The notes below the pieces were generated by a model. The model did no database searches. It saw nothing but the letters and a program-made list of their open reading frames with translations, and was not told where the DNA came from. Below are positions 1 to 6,449 of a stretch of DNA of 8,021 nucleotides, piece after piece. A program made the position numbers and the translations under genes. Position 1 is the first letter of the stretch. Every line of letters starts with the position of its first letter. The stretch is from contig NZ_ML142853.1 in NCBI RefSeq assembly GCF_004138495.1, positions 214,167-222,187 on the forward strand, given 5' to 3'. Source of the stretch: Phytoactinopolyspora endophytica (GTDB taxonomy: Bacteria > Actinomycetota > Actinomycetes > Jiangellales > Jiangellaceae).

Positions 1-1
1 C

Positions 2-2284
2 GGGTACCACATCGAACGGCGCCCCACGGGCGACGGCGCGTGGGAGTTCGCCGGTGAAGTGCCGGGCGACGAGACCACGTTCACCAGCACCGGTCTGTCG
101 CCCGACACGTCGTACGAGCACCGCGTCTACGCCGTCGTCCACACCGAGCCTGGCCGGCCGTCGCGCGGCAGCGCCGCGTCCGACCCGGTGCAGGCGACGA
201 CCGCTCCGGCGGGCGACGGCGAGAACGACGACGCGCTCGCGCTCAACACGCTGTCAGGCCGTCCGGACACCGTGTCCGGCGGCGACGCGCTGGTGGAGGT
301 GAACGTCGCCGAGGAGCTCGCGCTCGGCGACGTCGAGGTGACGGTCAACGGCCAGGACGTCACGTCCGAGCTCACCGTCGACGAGGACGCCCGCACCCTC
401 ATCGGGCTGGTCGACGGGCTCAATGTCGGGGACAACGTGCTCGCGGCGACCAGCGCCGAGGACCGGCAATCGACGCTCACCCTGGAAAACCATCCCGCCG
501 AGGGGCCAGTGTTCTCCGGCCCGCAGCAGCAGCCGTTCGCGTGCGAGACCACGAAGTTCACCATGCCGGTGATCGGTGGGAACCTGGGTGCGCCGATCGA
601 CGAGAACTGCTCGATCCAACCACGGGTCGACTACGTCTACTCCACCGGCGACGGCGAGTACGCGCCGTGGCCGGACGGCGCGTCGTCGTATCCGGACGAT
701 CTGGCGACGACGGTCACCTCGGACGGTGAGGAGGCGCCGTTCATCGTGCGGATGGAGACCGGCACAGTCAACCGCTCGATCTACCAGACGGCCGTGCTGC
801 ACGACCCGCTCGAGGAACCCGAGCCGAGCTTCTCGACGCGACCGCAGGCATGGAACGGCGGGGCGATCTTCACGCTCGGCGGTGGGTGCACGAACGGCTG
901 GTACCGGCAGGGGAACCGCACCGGTGGTGTGACGGACGAGTTCATGCTCGGCCAGGGGTATGCGGTGATGTCGTCGTCGCTGAACGTGTTCGGGGTGAAC
1001 TGCTCGGACCTGACGGCGGCGGAGTCCGCCATGATGGTGAAAGAGGAGTTCGTCGAACGCTATGGTCCGGTCGACCACCTGATCGGCTTCGGATCGTCCG
1101 GCGGGTCATACCAAGGGCACCAGATCAGCGACAACTATCCCGGCATCTTCGACGGCATCGTCGTCGGCAACTCCTTCCCCGACGTCGCGTTCGGCACGGT
1201 ACCGTTCATCACCGACGCGTGGCTGCTCGACACCTACTTCACGTCCACGGAGACCGAGTGGACGGAGGAACAGCAGCGCCGGGTCACCGGGTTCCAGACG
1301 TATGCCACGGCGCCGAACGTCGCCGGCGGGGCGCGGCGGATCTCGCCGACGTCGTTCTGCGGCATCGTGCCCTCCGACCAGCGGTACCACCCGGATGACA
1401 ACCCGGACGGTGTGCGCTGCGGGGTCTACGACCACGCGGTCAACGTCTACGGCACCGACCCGGACACCGGGTTCGCCCGGCGCCCGCTGGACAACGTCGG
1501 CATCCAATACGGGCTACAGGCGCTCAACGACGGCGCCATCACCGTCGATCAGTTCCTCGACCTCAACGAGCACGTCGGCGGCTTCGACAACGACGCCAAC
1601 ATCCGCCCCGAACGCTCCGAGGCCGACCTCGACGCCGCCCGCATCGCCTACCAGACCGGGCGGCTGACCAACGGCGGCGGAGGACTCGCCGACATCCCGA
1701 TCATCGACTACCGCCCGTACCGGGATGACAACCCGAACGGCGACATCCACGTCCGCTACCACACGTTCTCCATGCGGGAACGGCTGATGAAGGCCAACGG
1801 CACCACCGCCAACCACGTCAGCCTGCTGGAAGACTCACGCCACGGCGGGTTCAGCACCGACAGCCCACTGGTCAGCCACGCCATCACCCAGATGGACCAA
1901 TGGCTGACCGGCATCACCGGTGACACGTCGGAGCGGCCACAGATCGACAAGATCACCGACGCCCGGCCGGCCGAGCTCGTCGAGGGCTGCAACACCCGCG
2001 ACACCAACGCGGAATTCATCGCCCAACCACTGGACCGCGACCCCGACAGCGAATGCGAACAGCTCTACCCCTCGGCCTCATTCCCCCGCGAAGTCGCCGG
2101 CGAAAGCGTCGCCGCCGACATCATCAAATGCCAGCTCAAGGCACCCGACCCCGACGACTACGACGCCGACTTCAGCGACGAACAATGGCAACGACTCACC
2201 GACACCTTCACCGAAGGCGTCTGCGACTACACCAAACCAGGCCACGAACAACAAGGCCTCACCGGCACCTGGCTACGCTTCTGA
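2..2284 (+). CDS. Secreted DUF6351-family protein with an N-terminal fibronectin type III repeat (5' end missing)
   Basis: The frame is open to the left edge, so the gene starts outside the window; the GTG at 59 lies inside a domain and is not the true start. About 760 residues are visible. Residues 1-68 have fibronectin type III features (GYHIERR near the start, then GLSPDTSYEHRVYAV). Residues 80-160 look like an Ig-like beta domain. The rest matches my recollection of DUF6351, including PVFSGPQQQPF, FACET and the closing GVCDYTKPG. A GSSGG nucleophile elbow (residues 364-368, Ser366) suggests an alpha/beta hydrolase related to tannase/feruloyl esterase-type enzymes. Asp569 in IPIIDY and His614 in SRHGG are candidate partners. 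About ten cysteines and no membrane segments fit an exported, disulfide-bonded protein. Substrate is unknown and the catalytic assignment is inferred. The stop is TGA at 2282-2284. Confidence 0.85.
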   Translation, partial: GYHIERRPTGDGAWEFAGEVPGDETTFTSTGLSPDTSYEHRVYAVVHTEPGRPSRGSAASDPVQATTAPAGDGENDDALALNTLSGRPDTVSGGDALVEVNVAEELALGDVEVTVNGQDVTSELTVDEDARTLIGLVDGLNVGDNVLAATSAEDRQSTLTLENHPAEGPVFSGPQQQPFACETTKFTMPVIGGNLGAPIDENCSIQPRVDYVYSTGDGEYAPWPDGASSYPDDLATTVTSDGEEAPFIVRMETGTVNRSIYQTAVLHDPLEEPEPSFSTRPQAWNGGAIFTLGGGCTNGWYRQGNRTGGVTDEFMLGQGYAVMSSSLNVFGVNCSDLTAAESAMMVKEEFVERYGPVDHLIGFGSSGGSYQGHQISDNYPGIFDGIVVGNSFPDVAFGTVPFITDAWLLDTYFTSTETEWTEEQQRRVTGFQTYATAPNVAGGARRISPTSFCGIVPSDQRYHPDDNPDGVRCGVYDHAVNVYGTDPDTGFARRPLDNVGIQYGLQALNDGAITVDQFLDLNEHVGGFDNDANIRPERSEADLDAARIAYQTGRLTNGGGGLADIPIIDYRPYRDDNPNGDIHVRYHTFSMRERLMKANGTTANHVSLLEDSRHGGFSTDSPLVSHAITQMDQWLTGITGDTSERPQIDKITDARPAELVEGCNTRDTNAEFIAQPLDRDPDSECEQLYPSASFPREVAGESVAADIIKCQLKAPDPDDYDADFSDEQWQRLTDTFTEGVCDYTKPGHEQQGLTGTWLRF

Positions 2285-2305
2285 CATGATTCGACATCAT
2301 CCCGC

Positions 2306-2342
2306 GCCGGTCAGCCATGGTCGAATGACCAAGCTGACCGGC
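2306..2342 (+). terminator. Two-part hairpin between the DUF6351 gene and the dioxygenase gene
   Basis: A perfect 10-bp outer stem (GCCGGTCAGC at 2306-2315, GCTGACCGGC at 2333-2342) encloses a 5-bp inner stem (TGGTC 2318-2322, GACCA 2327-2331) with a GAAT loop. It begins 21 bases after the DUF6351 stop, so termination is plausible, but no T-tract follows. It also lies only 29 bases before the dioxygenase start, so it could be an operator or 5'-leader element instead. The left arm contains GTCAGC, which also occurs before the AraC gene. Confidence 0.45.
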
Positions 2343-2360
2343 AGGGTTGATGTAGAACAT

Positions 2361-2366
2361 AGGAGG
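2361..2366 (+). promoter_or_regulatory. Ribosome binding site of the PhyH-family gene
   Basis: AGGAGG, a full Shine-Dalgarno match, lies 5 bases before the ATG at 2372. This fixes the start of the dioxygenase and suggests efficient translation. Confidence 0.85.
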
Positions 2367-2371
2367 TTCAG

Positions 2372-3289
2372 ATGACGGTCCACACACCGGCACCGACACA
2401 ATTCGACAGCACCGTCTCGACCGATCAGCCGGCCGGCCCTGCGAGCACATCAATGGCCGAGCGGTACGAGCGCGACGGATTCGTCGTCCTCGACAAGGCG
2501 CTGAGCGACGACGAGGTCGAGCAGCTGCGGGCCGAAGCCCTGCGTATCTGCCGCGGCGAACTGGGCGAGATCAAGGGCAGCACCGACGCCGACTCGGCAC
2601 TCTCCGACGACGAACTCATGCGCCGTTACCTGTGTATCCACTACCCGCACAAGCTCTCGTCGCTGATGCTCGACGCGATGCGTCACCCGGCCATTGTCGA
2701 CGCGCTGACCCAGGTGATCGGGCCGGACGTCAAGGCGATGCAGTCGATGCTGTTCATCAAGGCCGACGGTAAGCCGGGCCAGGCCTGGCACCAGGACGAG
2801 TTCTTCATCCCCACCCGGGACCGCTCGCTCACGGCGGCGTGGATCGCGCTGGACGACGCGACCGTGGAGAACGGCTGCCTGTGGGTGCTGCCCGGCTCAC
2901 ACCAGCGCGGCGTGATCTACCCGAACCGGGAGCACGACGACCCTCGCTACGACTGCACGGTGGAGTCCTTCGACTTCCCCTACACCGACGACGACGCCGT
3001 CCCGGTGCAGATCCCGGCCGGCTCGGTACTGGTGTTCAACGGACATCTGCTGCACAAGTCGCTGCCGAACACGGCAAGCGGCGGGTATCGCCGGGCCCTG
3101 GTGAACCACTACATGAGCGCGTCGTCGCTGCTGCCGTGGGGCAAACCGGTGGAGGGCACGCCGATGGCGCAGGCAGACTTCCGCGACATCGTCATGGTGG
3201 CCGGCACCGACCCGTACGCCTACAAGGGTCTGGAGCAGATCCGTCGCGCCTACATCCGGCCCGACCGCGAGGGCGGCTGCGACCGATGA
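2372..3289 (+). CDS. Phytanoyl-CoA dioxygenase (PhyH) family Fe(II)/2-oxoglutarate oxygenase
   Basis: A 305-residue cytoplasmic protein of normal PhyH-family length; the family hydroxylates small substrates using Fe(II), O2 and 2-oxoglutarate. The N-terminal part contains RYERDGFVVLDKALSDDEVEQL (about 31-52), typical of the family. The iron facial triad is visible: His140 and Asp142 in AWHQDEFF, and His228 in GHLLHKSLPN. Arg240 or Arg241 in GGYRRALVNHY would bind the 2-oxoglutarate carboxylate. The segment GCLWVLPGSHQRG (168-180) is also family-typical. The start is set by AGGAGG at 2361. The AraC gene follows after 55 bases in the same direction, suggesting local control. The family is too broad to name a substrate: ectoine hydroxylase, halogenase-like and natural-product oxygenases all share this fold, and I see no features specific to any of them. 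Confidence 0.9.
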   Translation: MTVHTPAPTQFDSTVSTDQPAGPASTSMAERYERDGFVVLDKALSDDEVEQLRAEALRICRGELGEIKGSTDADSALSDDELMRRYLCIHYPHKLSSLMLDAMRHPAIVDALTQVIGPDVKAMQSMLFIKADGKPGQAWHQDEFFIPTRDRSLTAAWIALDDATVENGCLWVLPGSHQRGVIYPNREHDDPRYDCTVESFDFPYTDDDAVPVQIPAGSVLVFNGHLLHKSLPNTASGGYRRALVNHYMSASSLLPWGKPVEGTPMAQADFRDIVMVAGTDPYAYKGLEQIRRAYIRPDREGGCDR

Positions 3290-3297
3290 CCCTTGCC

Positions 3298-3355
3298 CCC
3301 ATGATCATCAACCGTCAGCCACACTATGAGCGGTTCAACGGTTGATGATCATGGG
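3298..3355 (+). promoter_or_regulatory. Perfect 18-bp inverted repeat overlapping the AraC gene start
   Basis: CCCATGATCATCAACCGT (3298-3315) is exactly complementary to ACGGTTGATGATCATGGG (3338-3355), with a 22-base spacer. The left arm begins 9 bases after the dioxygenase stop. The right arm contains every upstream start candidate of the AraC gene: TTG 3342, ATG 3345 and ATG 3351. The repeat is seen directly. Its role is inferred: operator for autoregulation, an RNA stem hiding the start codon, or a terminator of the dioxygenase transcript (less likely, no T-tract). Confidence 0.75.
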
Positions 3356-4232
3356 AGAGTCGACGATCGAGCTCGTTCCGCGGCTGGGGCCGACCGTGGC
3401 CGACTACCCGCCCGGATCCACCTTCGGTCCCCGGGACGCCCGTAGCTTCGAGTTCGTCTGGATCCTGCACGGCCGCGCCACGTGGTCCTGCGACGAGACC
3501 ACGAACACCCTGGTCCCCGGCCAGTTGCTCCTGGTCCGCCCCGGCATGCGGGATTTCTTCCGCTGGGACCCGCATCGCTCGACGCGGCACGCCTACGTCC
3601 ACTTCACACTGCCCGACGGCGCGTCGCCGCTGCCGCCACGTCGTGAGTGGCCGTTGACGCGTCAGCTCGACGAGGGCGGTGGCCCGATGGGATCGCTGTG
3701 CCAGTACCTGCTCTGGCTCGGAGAGGCGCAACCGCACGGCTGGCGCGAACGCGCCTGCGACGTGTTGTCGTTGTTGCTGCGGACATTCGTCGCCGGGCCG
3801 TTGCCCGGCCAGGAGGGCCCTCCCCTGCCGGCACCGCTCGAAGCGATGGCGGCACACGTCGCCGGTCACTGGTCGGACGGCGTCGCGCGGCCCGTTCCGC
3901 TGAACGAGCTCGCCACAGCCGCGTCGATCTCGACAAGCTCGCTGTGCCGCATCTTCCGGGATCGCTTCGGTGTCGGCCCCGTAGCCGCGCTGGAACTCGT
4001 CCGCTTGGCCCGCGCCGAGCCGCTGCTCTGGATGAGCAATCTGACACTCGAGTCCATCGCCAAGCAGTGCGGCTTCACCGACGCCTACCACTTCTCACGC
4101 CGGTTCAGGACCGTCTATGGAGTACCGCCCAGCGTCTTTCGCTCCGAGGCCCCGTCGGCGTCACGGCCGTCGCCGCTCGCCGACGCCGGGCTGCGGCCCC
4201 TCGAACGCCGGCTCCACGGCGCCGACAGCTGA
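3345..4232 (+). CDS. AraC-family transcriptional regulator
   Basis: About 295 residues, the usual AraC-family length. The N-terminal half (about 30-100) has the cupin-like effector-binding pattern: FEFVWILHGRATW, then TLVPGQLLLVRPGMRDFFRW, then HAYVHF. The C-terminal DNA-binding domain has two helix-turn-helix units: LNELATAASISTSSLCRIFRDRFG (from about 187) and LTLESIAKQCGFTDAYHFSRRF, followed by the signature YGVPPSVFR (to about 266). Start choice is uncertain. ATG 3345 and ATG 3351 both lie in an 18-bp inverted repeat and have only weak upstream GAGCGG. GTG 3396, preceded by GGGG at 6-base spacing, is outside the repeat but would remove residues that look conserved (IELVPRLGPTVADYPPG). It probably senses a small molecule and controls the adjoining dioxygenase gene. 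The effector is unknown. Confidence 0.9.
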   Translation: MIMGESTIELVPRLGPTVADYPPGSTFGPRDARSFEFVWILHGRATWSCDETTNTLVPGQLLLVRPGMRDFFRWDPHRSTRHAYVHFTLPDGASPLPPRREWPLTRQLDEGGGPMGSLCQYLLWLGEAQPHGWRERACDVLSLLLRTFVAGPLPGQEGPPLPAPLEAMAAHVAGHWSDGVARPVPLNELATAASISTSSLCRIFRDRFGVGPVAALELVRLARAEPLLWMSNLTLESIAKQCGFTDAYHFSRRFRTVYGVPPSVFRSEAPSASRPSPLADAGLRPLERRLHGADS

Positions 4233-4521
4233 CGTCTACGCCGCGCGGCACCCGCGGAACACCCTGCGAACCACGGCGCACGCCCGCCTGCGGCCATCAG
4301 GATCCCCGCAGCACACACCGCCAACCGCGGCACACTCTGCTATCCGCGGCCACCAGGCTCTTCGCGGGGTCAGGCAGCACCCGTGTCACTGCCGCGGGTC
4401 CGCTCACGTTCAGGCGACAATGCGCGGGAATAGCATGTTGCCCGCTACCGTTGCCGCCAAGCGGCACCATGATTACGCGTTACCGGCGGGTGCGCCCACC
4501 GCCAACGACGAAGGAACCGGA
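4233..4521 (+). other. Non-coding gap before the MFS gene with a weak promoter candidate
   Basis: The gap is 289 bases long. The frame of the MFS gene happens to be open through it, but the reading lacks protein character. A weak sigma-70-like pair, TTCAGG (4409-4414) and TAGCAT (4431-4436) with 16-base spacing, could drive the exporter. A small hairpin, TGCCGC (4452-4457) and GCGGCA (4461-4466) with a CAA loop, would lie in the leader. The motif GGTTGATG found before the two upstream genes is absent here, so the exporter may be under different control. Confidence 0.35.
4511..4515 (+). promoter_or_regulatory. Ribosome binding site that sets the MFS start
   Basis: AAGGA lies 6 bases before ATG 4522. 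The in-frame ATG codons upstream (for example 4432) lack such a site, and the protein before residue 1 at 4522 would be non-transporter-like, so 4522 is chosen. Confidence 0.65.
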
Positions 4522-6093
4522 ATGACCAGCAACGACCCACCCGCCTCAGATGATTATGATCGCGCGGCCGAGCGGCCAGGCGAGGACGCAGCGGTAGACG
4601 CGCCCGCCGTCGAGACCGAGTCGGTGGCGACTGCACCGGCCGACGTCGAGCCGATCGAGTTCGGCAGCCGGCAGGGCCGCCTGATCATCACGGCGACGGT
4701 GCTCGCCTCCGGCGTGGCTTTCCTGGACAGCACGGTCGTCACCGTGGCGTTGCCCCGGATCGGAACGGACCTCGGCGCCGAGTTCTCCGCGCTGCAGTGG
4801 GTGCTCAACTCCTACCTGCTCGCGCTCGGGGCGCTCGTCCTAGTCGGCGGAGCGCTCGGGGATCTTCTCGGCCGCCGGCGGGTCTTCCTCATCGGGATGT
4901 GGGGATTCGGTGTCGCATCACTGCTCTGTGCTGTCGCATGGAGCCCGGGAGCGCTGATCGGTGCCCGAGCCTTGCAGGGTGTGTCCGCTGCGATGCTGAC
5001 ACCGACCAGTCTCGCCATCCTGTCCAGCACGTTCGCGTCGGAACACCGCGGCCGCGCGATCGGTGCATGGTCCGGGCTGTCCGGTGTGACCACCGCCATC
5101 GGCCCGTTCGTCGGCGGATGGCTGGTCGACGCGGCATCCTGGCGCTGGATCTTCCTGCTCAATCTGCCGTTGCTCGCCGGGGCCATCATCGTGACCCGGT
5201 CCGCGGTGCCCGCCGATCGGGGCGCCGGCTCGGGGCTGGCGCGGCGCGACGTGTTCACCCGTGTGGATCTGCCAGGAGCCGCACTCACCGCAACCGGGCT
5301 CGGGCTCGTCGTCGCGGCGTTGATCGAGGTGGAGCGGTTGCCAACCTGGGCCGTCCTCACATCAGTGCTGGCCGGTTCGGCGACCCTCGGCGGCTTCGCC
5401 CTCTACGAACGGTGGCGGACGCTGCCGATGATGCCGCCGGAGCTGTTCCGGATCCGGACCTTCTCGGTCGCCAACCTGTTCACCGTCGTCGTCTACGCCT
5501 CGCTCACCGGCATGGGCTTCCTGATCTCGCTGGCCCTGCAGCGCGGTCTGGGTTACTCGGCACTGGCCGCGGGGGCCTCGACCATCCCGCTGACACTGAT
5601 GCTGCTGGCGTTCTCCGCCCGCGTCGGGGCGCTGCTGCCGCGCACCGGTGCCCGCCCGCTGCTGACCGCCGGCGGTGTGCTGACGGCCCTCGGCCTACTG
5701 TTGCTCTCCACCATCGACCTCGACACGACCTATCTCACCGGCGTGCTGCCAGGGGTCCTCGTGTTCGCCGTCGGCCTGGTGCTGCTGGTGGCACCGGTCA
5801 CGACGACGGCGCTCACCGACGTCCCGGCGGCGCGGCAAGGCGTAGCGTCCGGGGTCAACAACGCCGTCGCACGGATCGCCGGGCTGCTGGCCGTCGCTGT
5901 GCTGCCGGCCGCGGCCGGATTGTCTTCCACCGGGGCCACCGATCCCGGCCCCCTGCTGGACGGTGTGTCCACCGCGTTGCGCATCGCCGCGGTGAGCTGC
6001 CTCGTCGGCGCCGTCATCGCGTGGATCGGGCTCCGCCCACGTGACTGCCGCCGGACACATGTCACGATCGCCGCATCTCAGTCCGGCCGTTAG
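4522..6093 (+). CDS. MFS multidrug exporter, DHA2 (EmrB/QacA-type, 14-helix) family
   Basis: A 523-residue inner-membrane proton-driven exporter by family. An acidic cytoplasmic tail of about 50 residues precedes the first helix. Family motifs are in order: motif D1, LDSTVVTVALPRI (68-80); motif A, GGALGDLLGRRRVFLIG (109-125), in the loop between helices 2 and 3; motif B, RALQGVSAA (149-157); and the antiporter motif C, IGPFVGGW (193-200). Hydrophobic segments count to about fourteen, the last near 482-503, which distinguishes it from 12-helix families. The C-terminal tail is short and basic. The gene stands 289 bases after the AraC gene and ends 9 bases before a strong terminator, so it is probably its own unit. 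Substrate cannot be told from sequence; it may export a toxic compound or the product of a neighbouring pathway (inference). Confidence 0.93.
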   Translation: MTSNDPPASDDYDRAAERPGEDAAVDAPAVETESVATAPADVEPIEFGSRQGRLIITATVLASGVAFLDSTVVTVALPRIGTDLGAEFSALQWVLNSYLLALGALVLVGGALGDLLGRRRVFLIGMWGFGVASLLCAVAWSPGALIGARALQGVSAAMLTPTSLAILSSTFASEHRGRAIGAWSGLSGVTTAIGPFVGGWLVDAASWRWIFLLNLPLLAGAIIVTRSAVPADRGAGSGLARRDVFTRVDLPGAALTATGLGLVVAALIEVERLPTWAVLTSVLAGSATLGGFALYERWRTLPMMPPELFRIRTFSVANLFTVVVYASLTGMGFLISLALQRGLGYSALAAGASTIPLTLMLLAFSARVGALLPRTGARPLLTAGGVLTALGLLLLSTIDLDTTYLTGVLPGVLVFAVGLVLLVAPVTTTALTDVPAARQGVASGVNNAVARIAGLLAVAVLPAAAGLSSTGATDPGPLLDGVSTALRIAAVSCLVGAVIAWIGLRPRDCRRTHVTIAASQSGR

Positions 6094-6102
6094 ACGCGTC
6101 GC

Positions 6103-6132
6103 AGGAGGGCGGCGTGGATACGCCGCCCTCCT
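6103..6132. terminator. Terminator hairpin between convergent genes
   Basis: A perfect 13-bp stem (6103-6115 with 6120-6132, AGGAGGGCGGCGT against its complement) closes on a GGAT loop. It sits 9 bases after the MFS stop and 20 bases beyond the minus-strand gene's stop, so it can serve both. Neither strand has a T-tract after it, as is common for high-GC actinobacterial terminators. Confidence 0.75.
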
Positions 6133-6152
6133 CCGAGCCCAAGCACAGTGCG

Positions 6153-6449
6153 CTAGTCGAACAGATCGTCAATCGAATCCGCGGTAGCGGCTCGCTTGAC
6201 CCAGGCGTCGAGCTCGTCGGCATCGGTGCATCCGGTGATCCGAATACGGATGTCGTCGGGCACGTCGATCCCACGGGCCGCGAGGACCGTCAAGAGCGTT
6301 CGTGCCTCGCCTCGCGCTTCACCTCGCGCCTCACCTCGCGCCTCACCTAGCGCTTCACCTTCGGCTCTGCCTTCTACGAGATACTGGTCTCTCAGACGGC
6401 GAAAGAACTCGGTCCTGAACTCCAGTTTGTGAGTACCTTCGGTGGTCAT
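6153..6449 (-). CDS. Candidate internal C-terminal product of the Rpn-like gene (98 aa)
   Basis: ATG 6449 is in frame with the larger gene at its Met221 and is preceded by GGAGG at 5-base spacing. The product would begin MTTEGTHKLEFRTEFF and contain the charged helical stretch, the GEAR repeats and the DUF4351-like tail, but not the nuclease core. In E. coli rpn genes a separately made C-terminal protein neutralises the full-length toxin; the arrangement here looks the same, but separate expression is inferred. I could not find a convincing internal promoter, so it might be made by internal initiation on the long mRNA. Confidence 0.35.
   Translation of the reverse strand: MTTEGTHKLEFRTEFFRRLRDQYLVEGRAEGEALGEARGEARGEARGEARTLLTVLAARGIDVPDDIRIRITGCTDADELDAWVKRAATADSIDDLFD

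Noticed and set aside
254..1078. Long minus-strand open frame opposite the DUF6351 gene
   Set aside because: Its translation is rich in Arg, Val and His with no domain pattern, and it is the complement of a well-supported coding frame in GC-rich DNA.
3324..4091. 255-codon minus-strand open frame opposite the AraC gene
   Set aside because: Low-complexity composition and no motifs; the plus-strand AraC signatures explain the region.
4325..4349. Paired CCGCGG palindromes before the MFS gene
   Set aside because: Six-base GC palindromes are expected often at this base composition; there is no further symmetry around them.
4117..4521. Upstream extension of the MFS reading frame by 135 codons
   Set aside because: It overlaps the AraC 3' end in another frame and reads as Arg/Pro/His-rich non-transporter sequence; ATG 4522 has a ribosome binding site and a sensible N-terminus.
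4797..6044. 415-codon plus-strand frame inside the MFS gene
   Set aside because: Arginine-rich shadow of the MFS frame with no hydrophobic segments or motifs.
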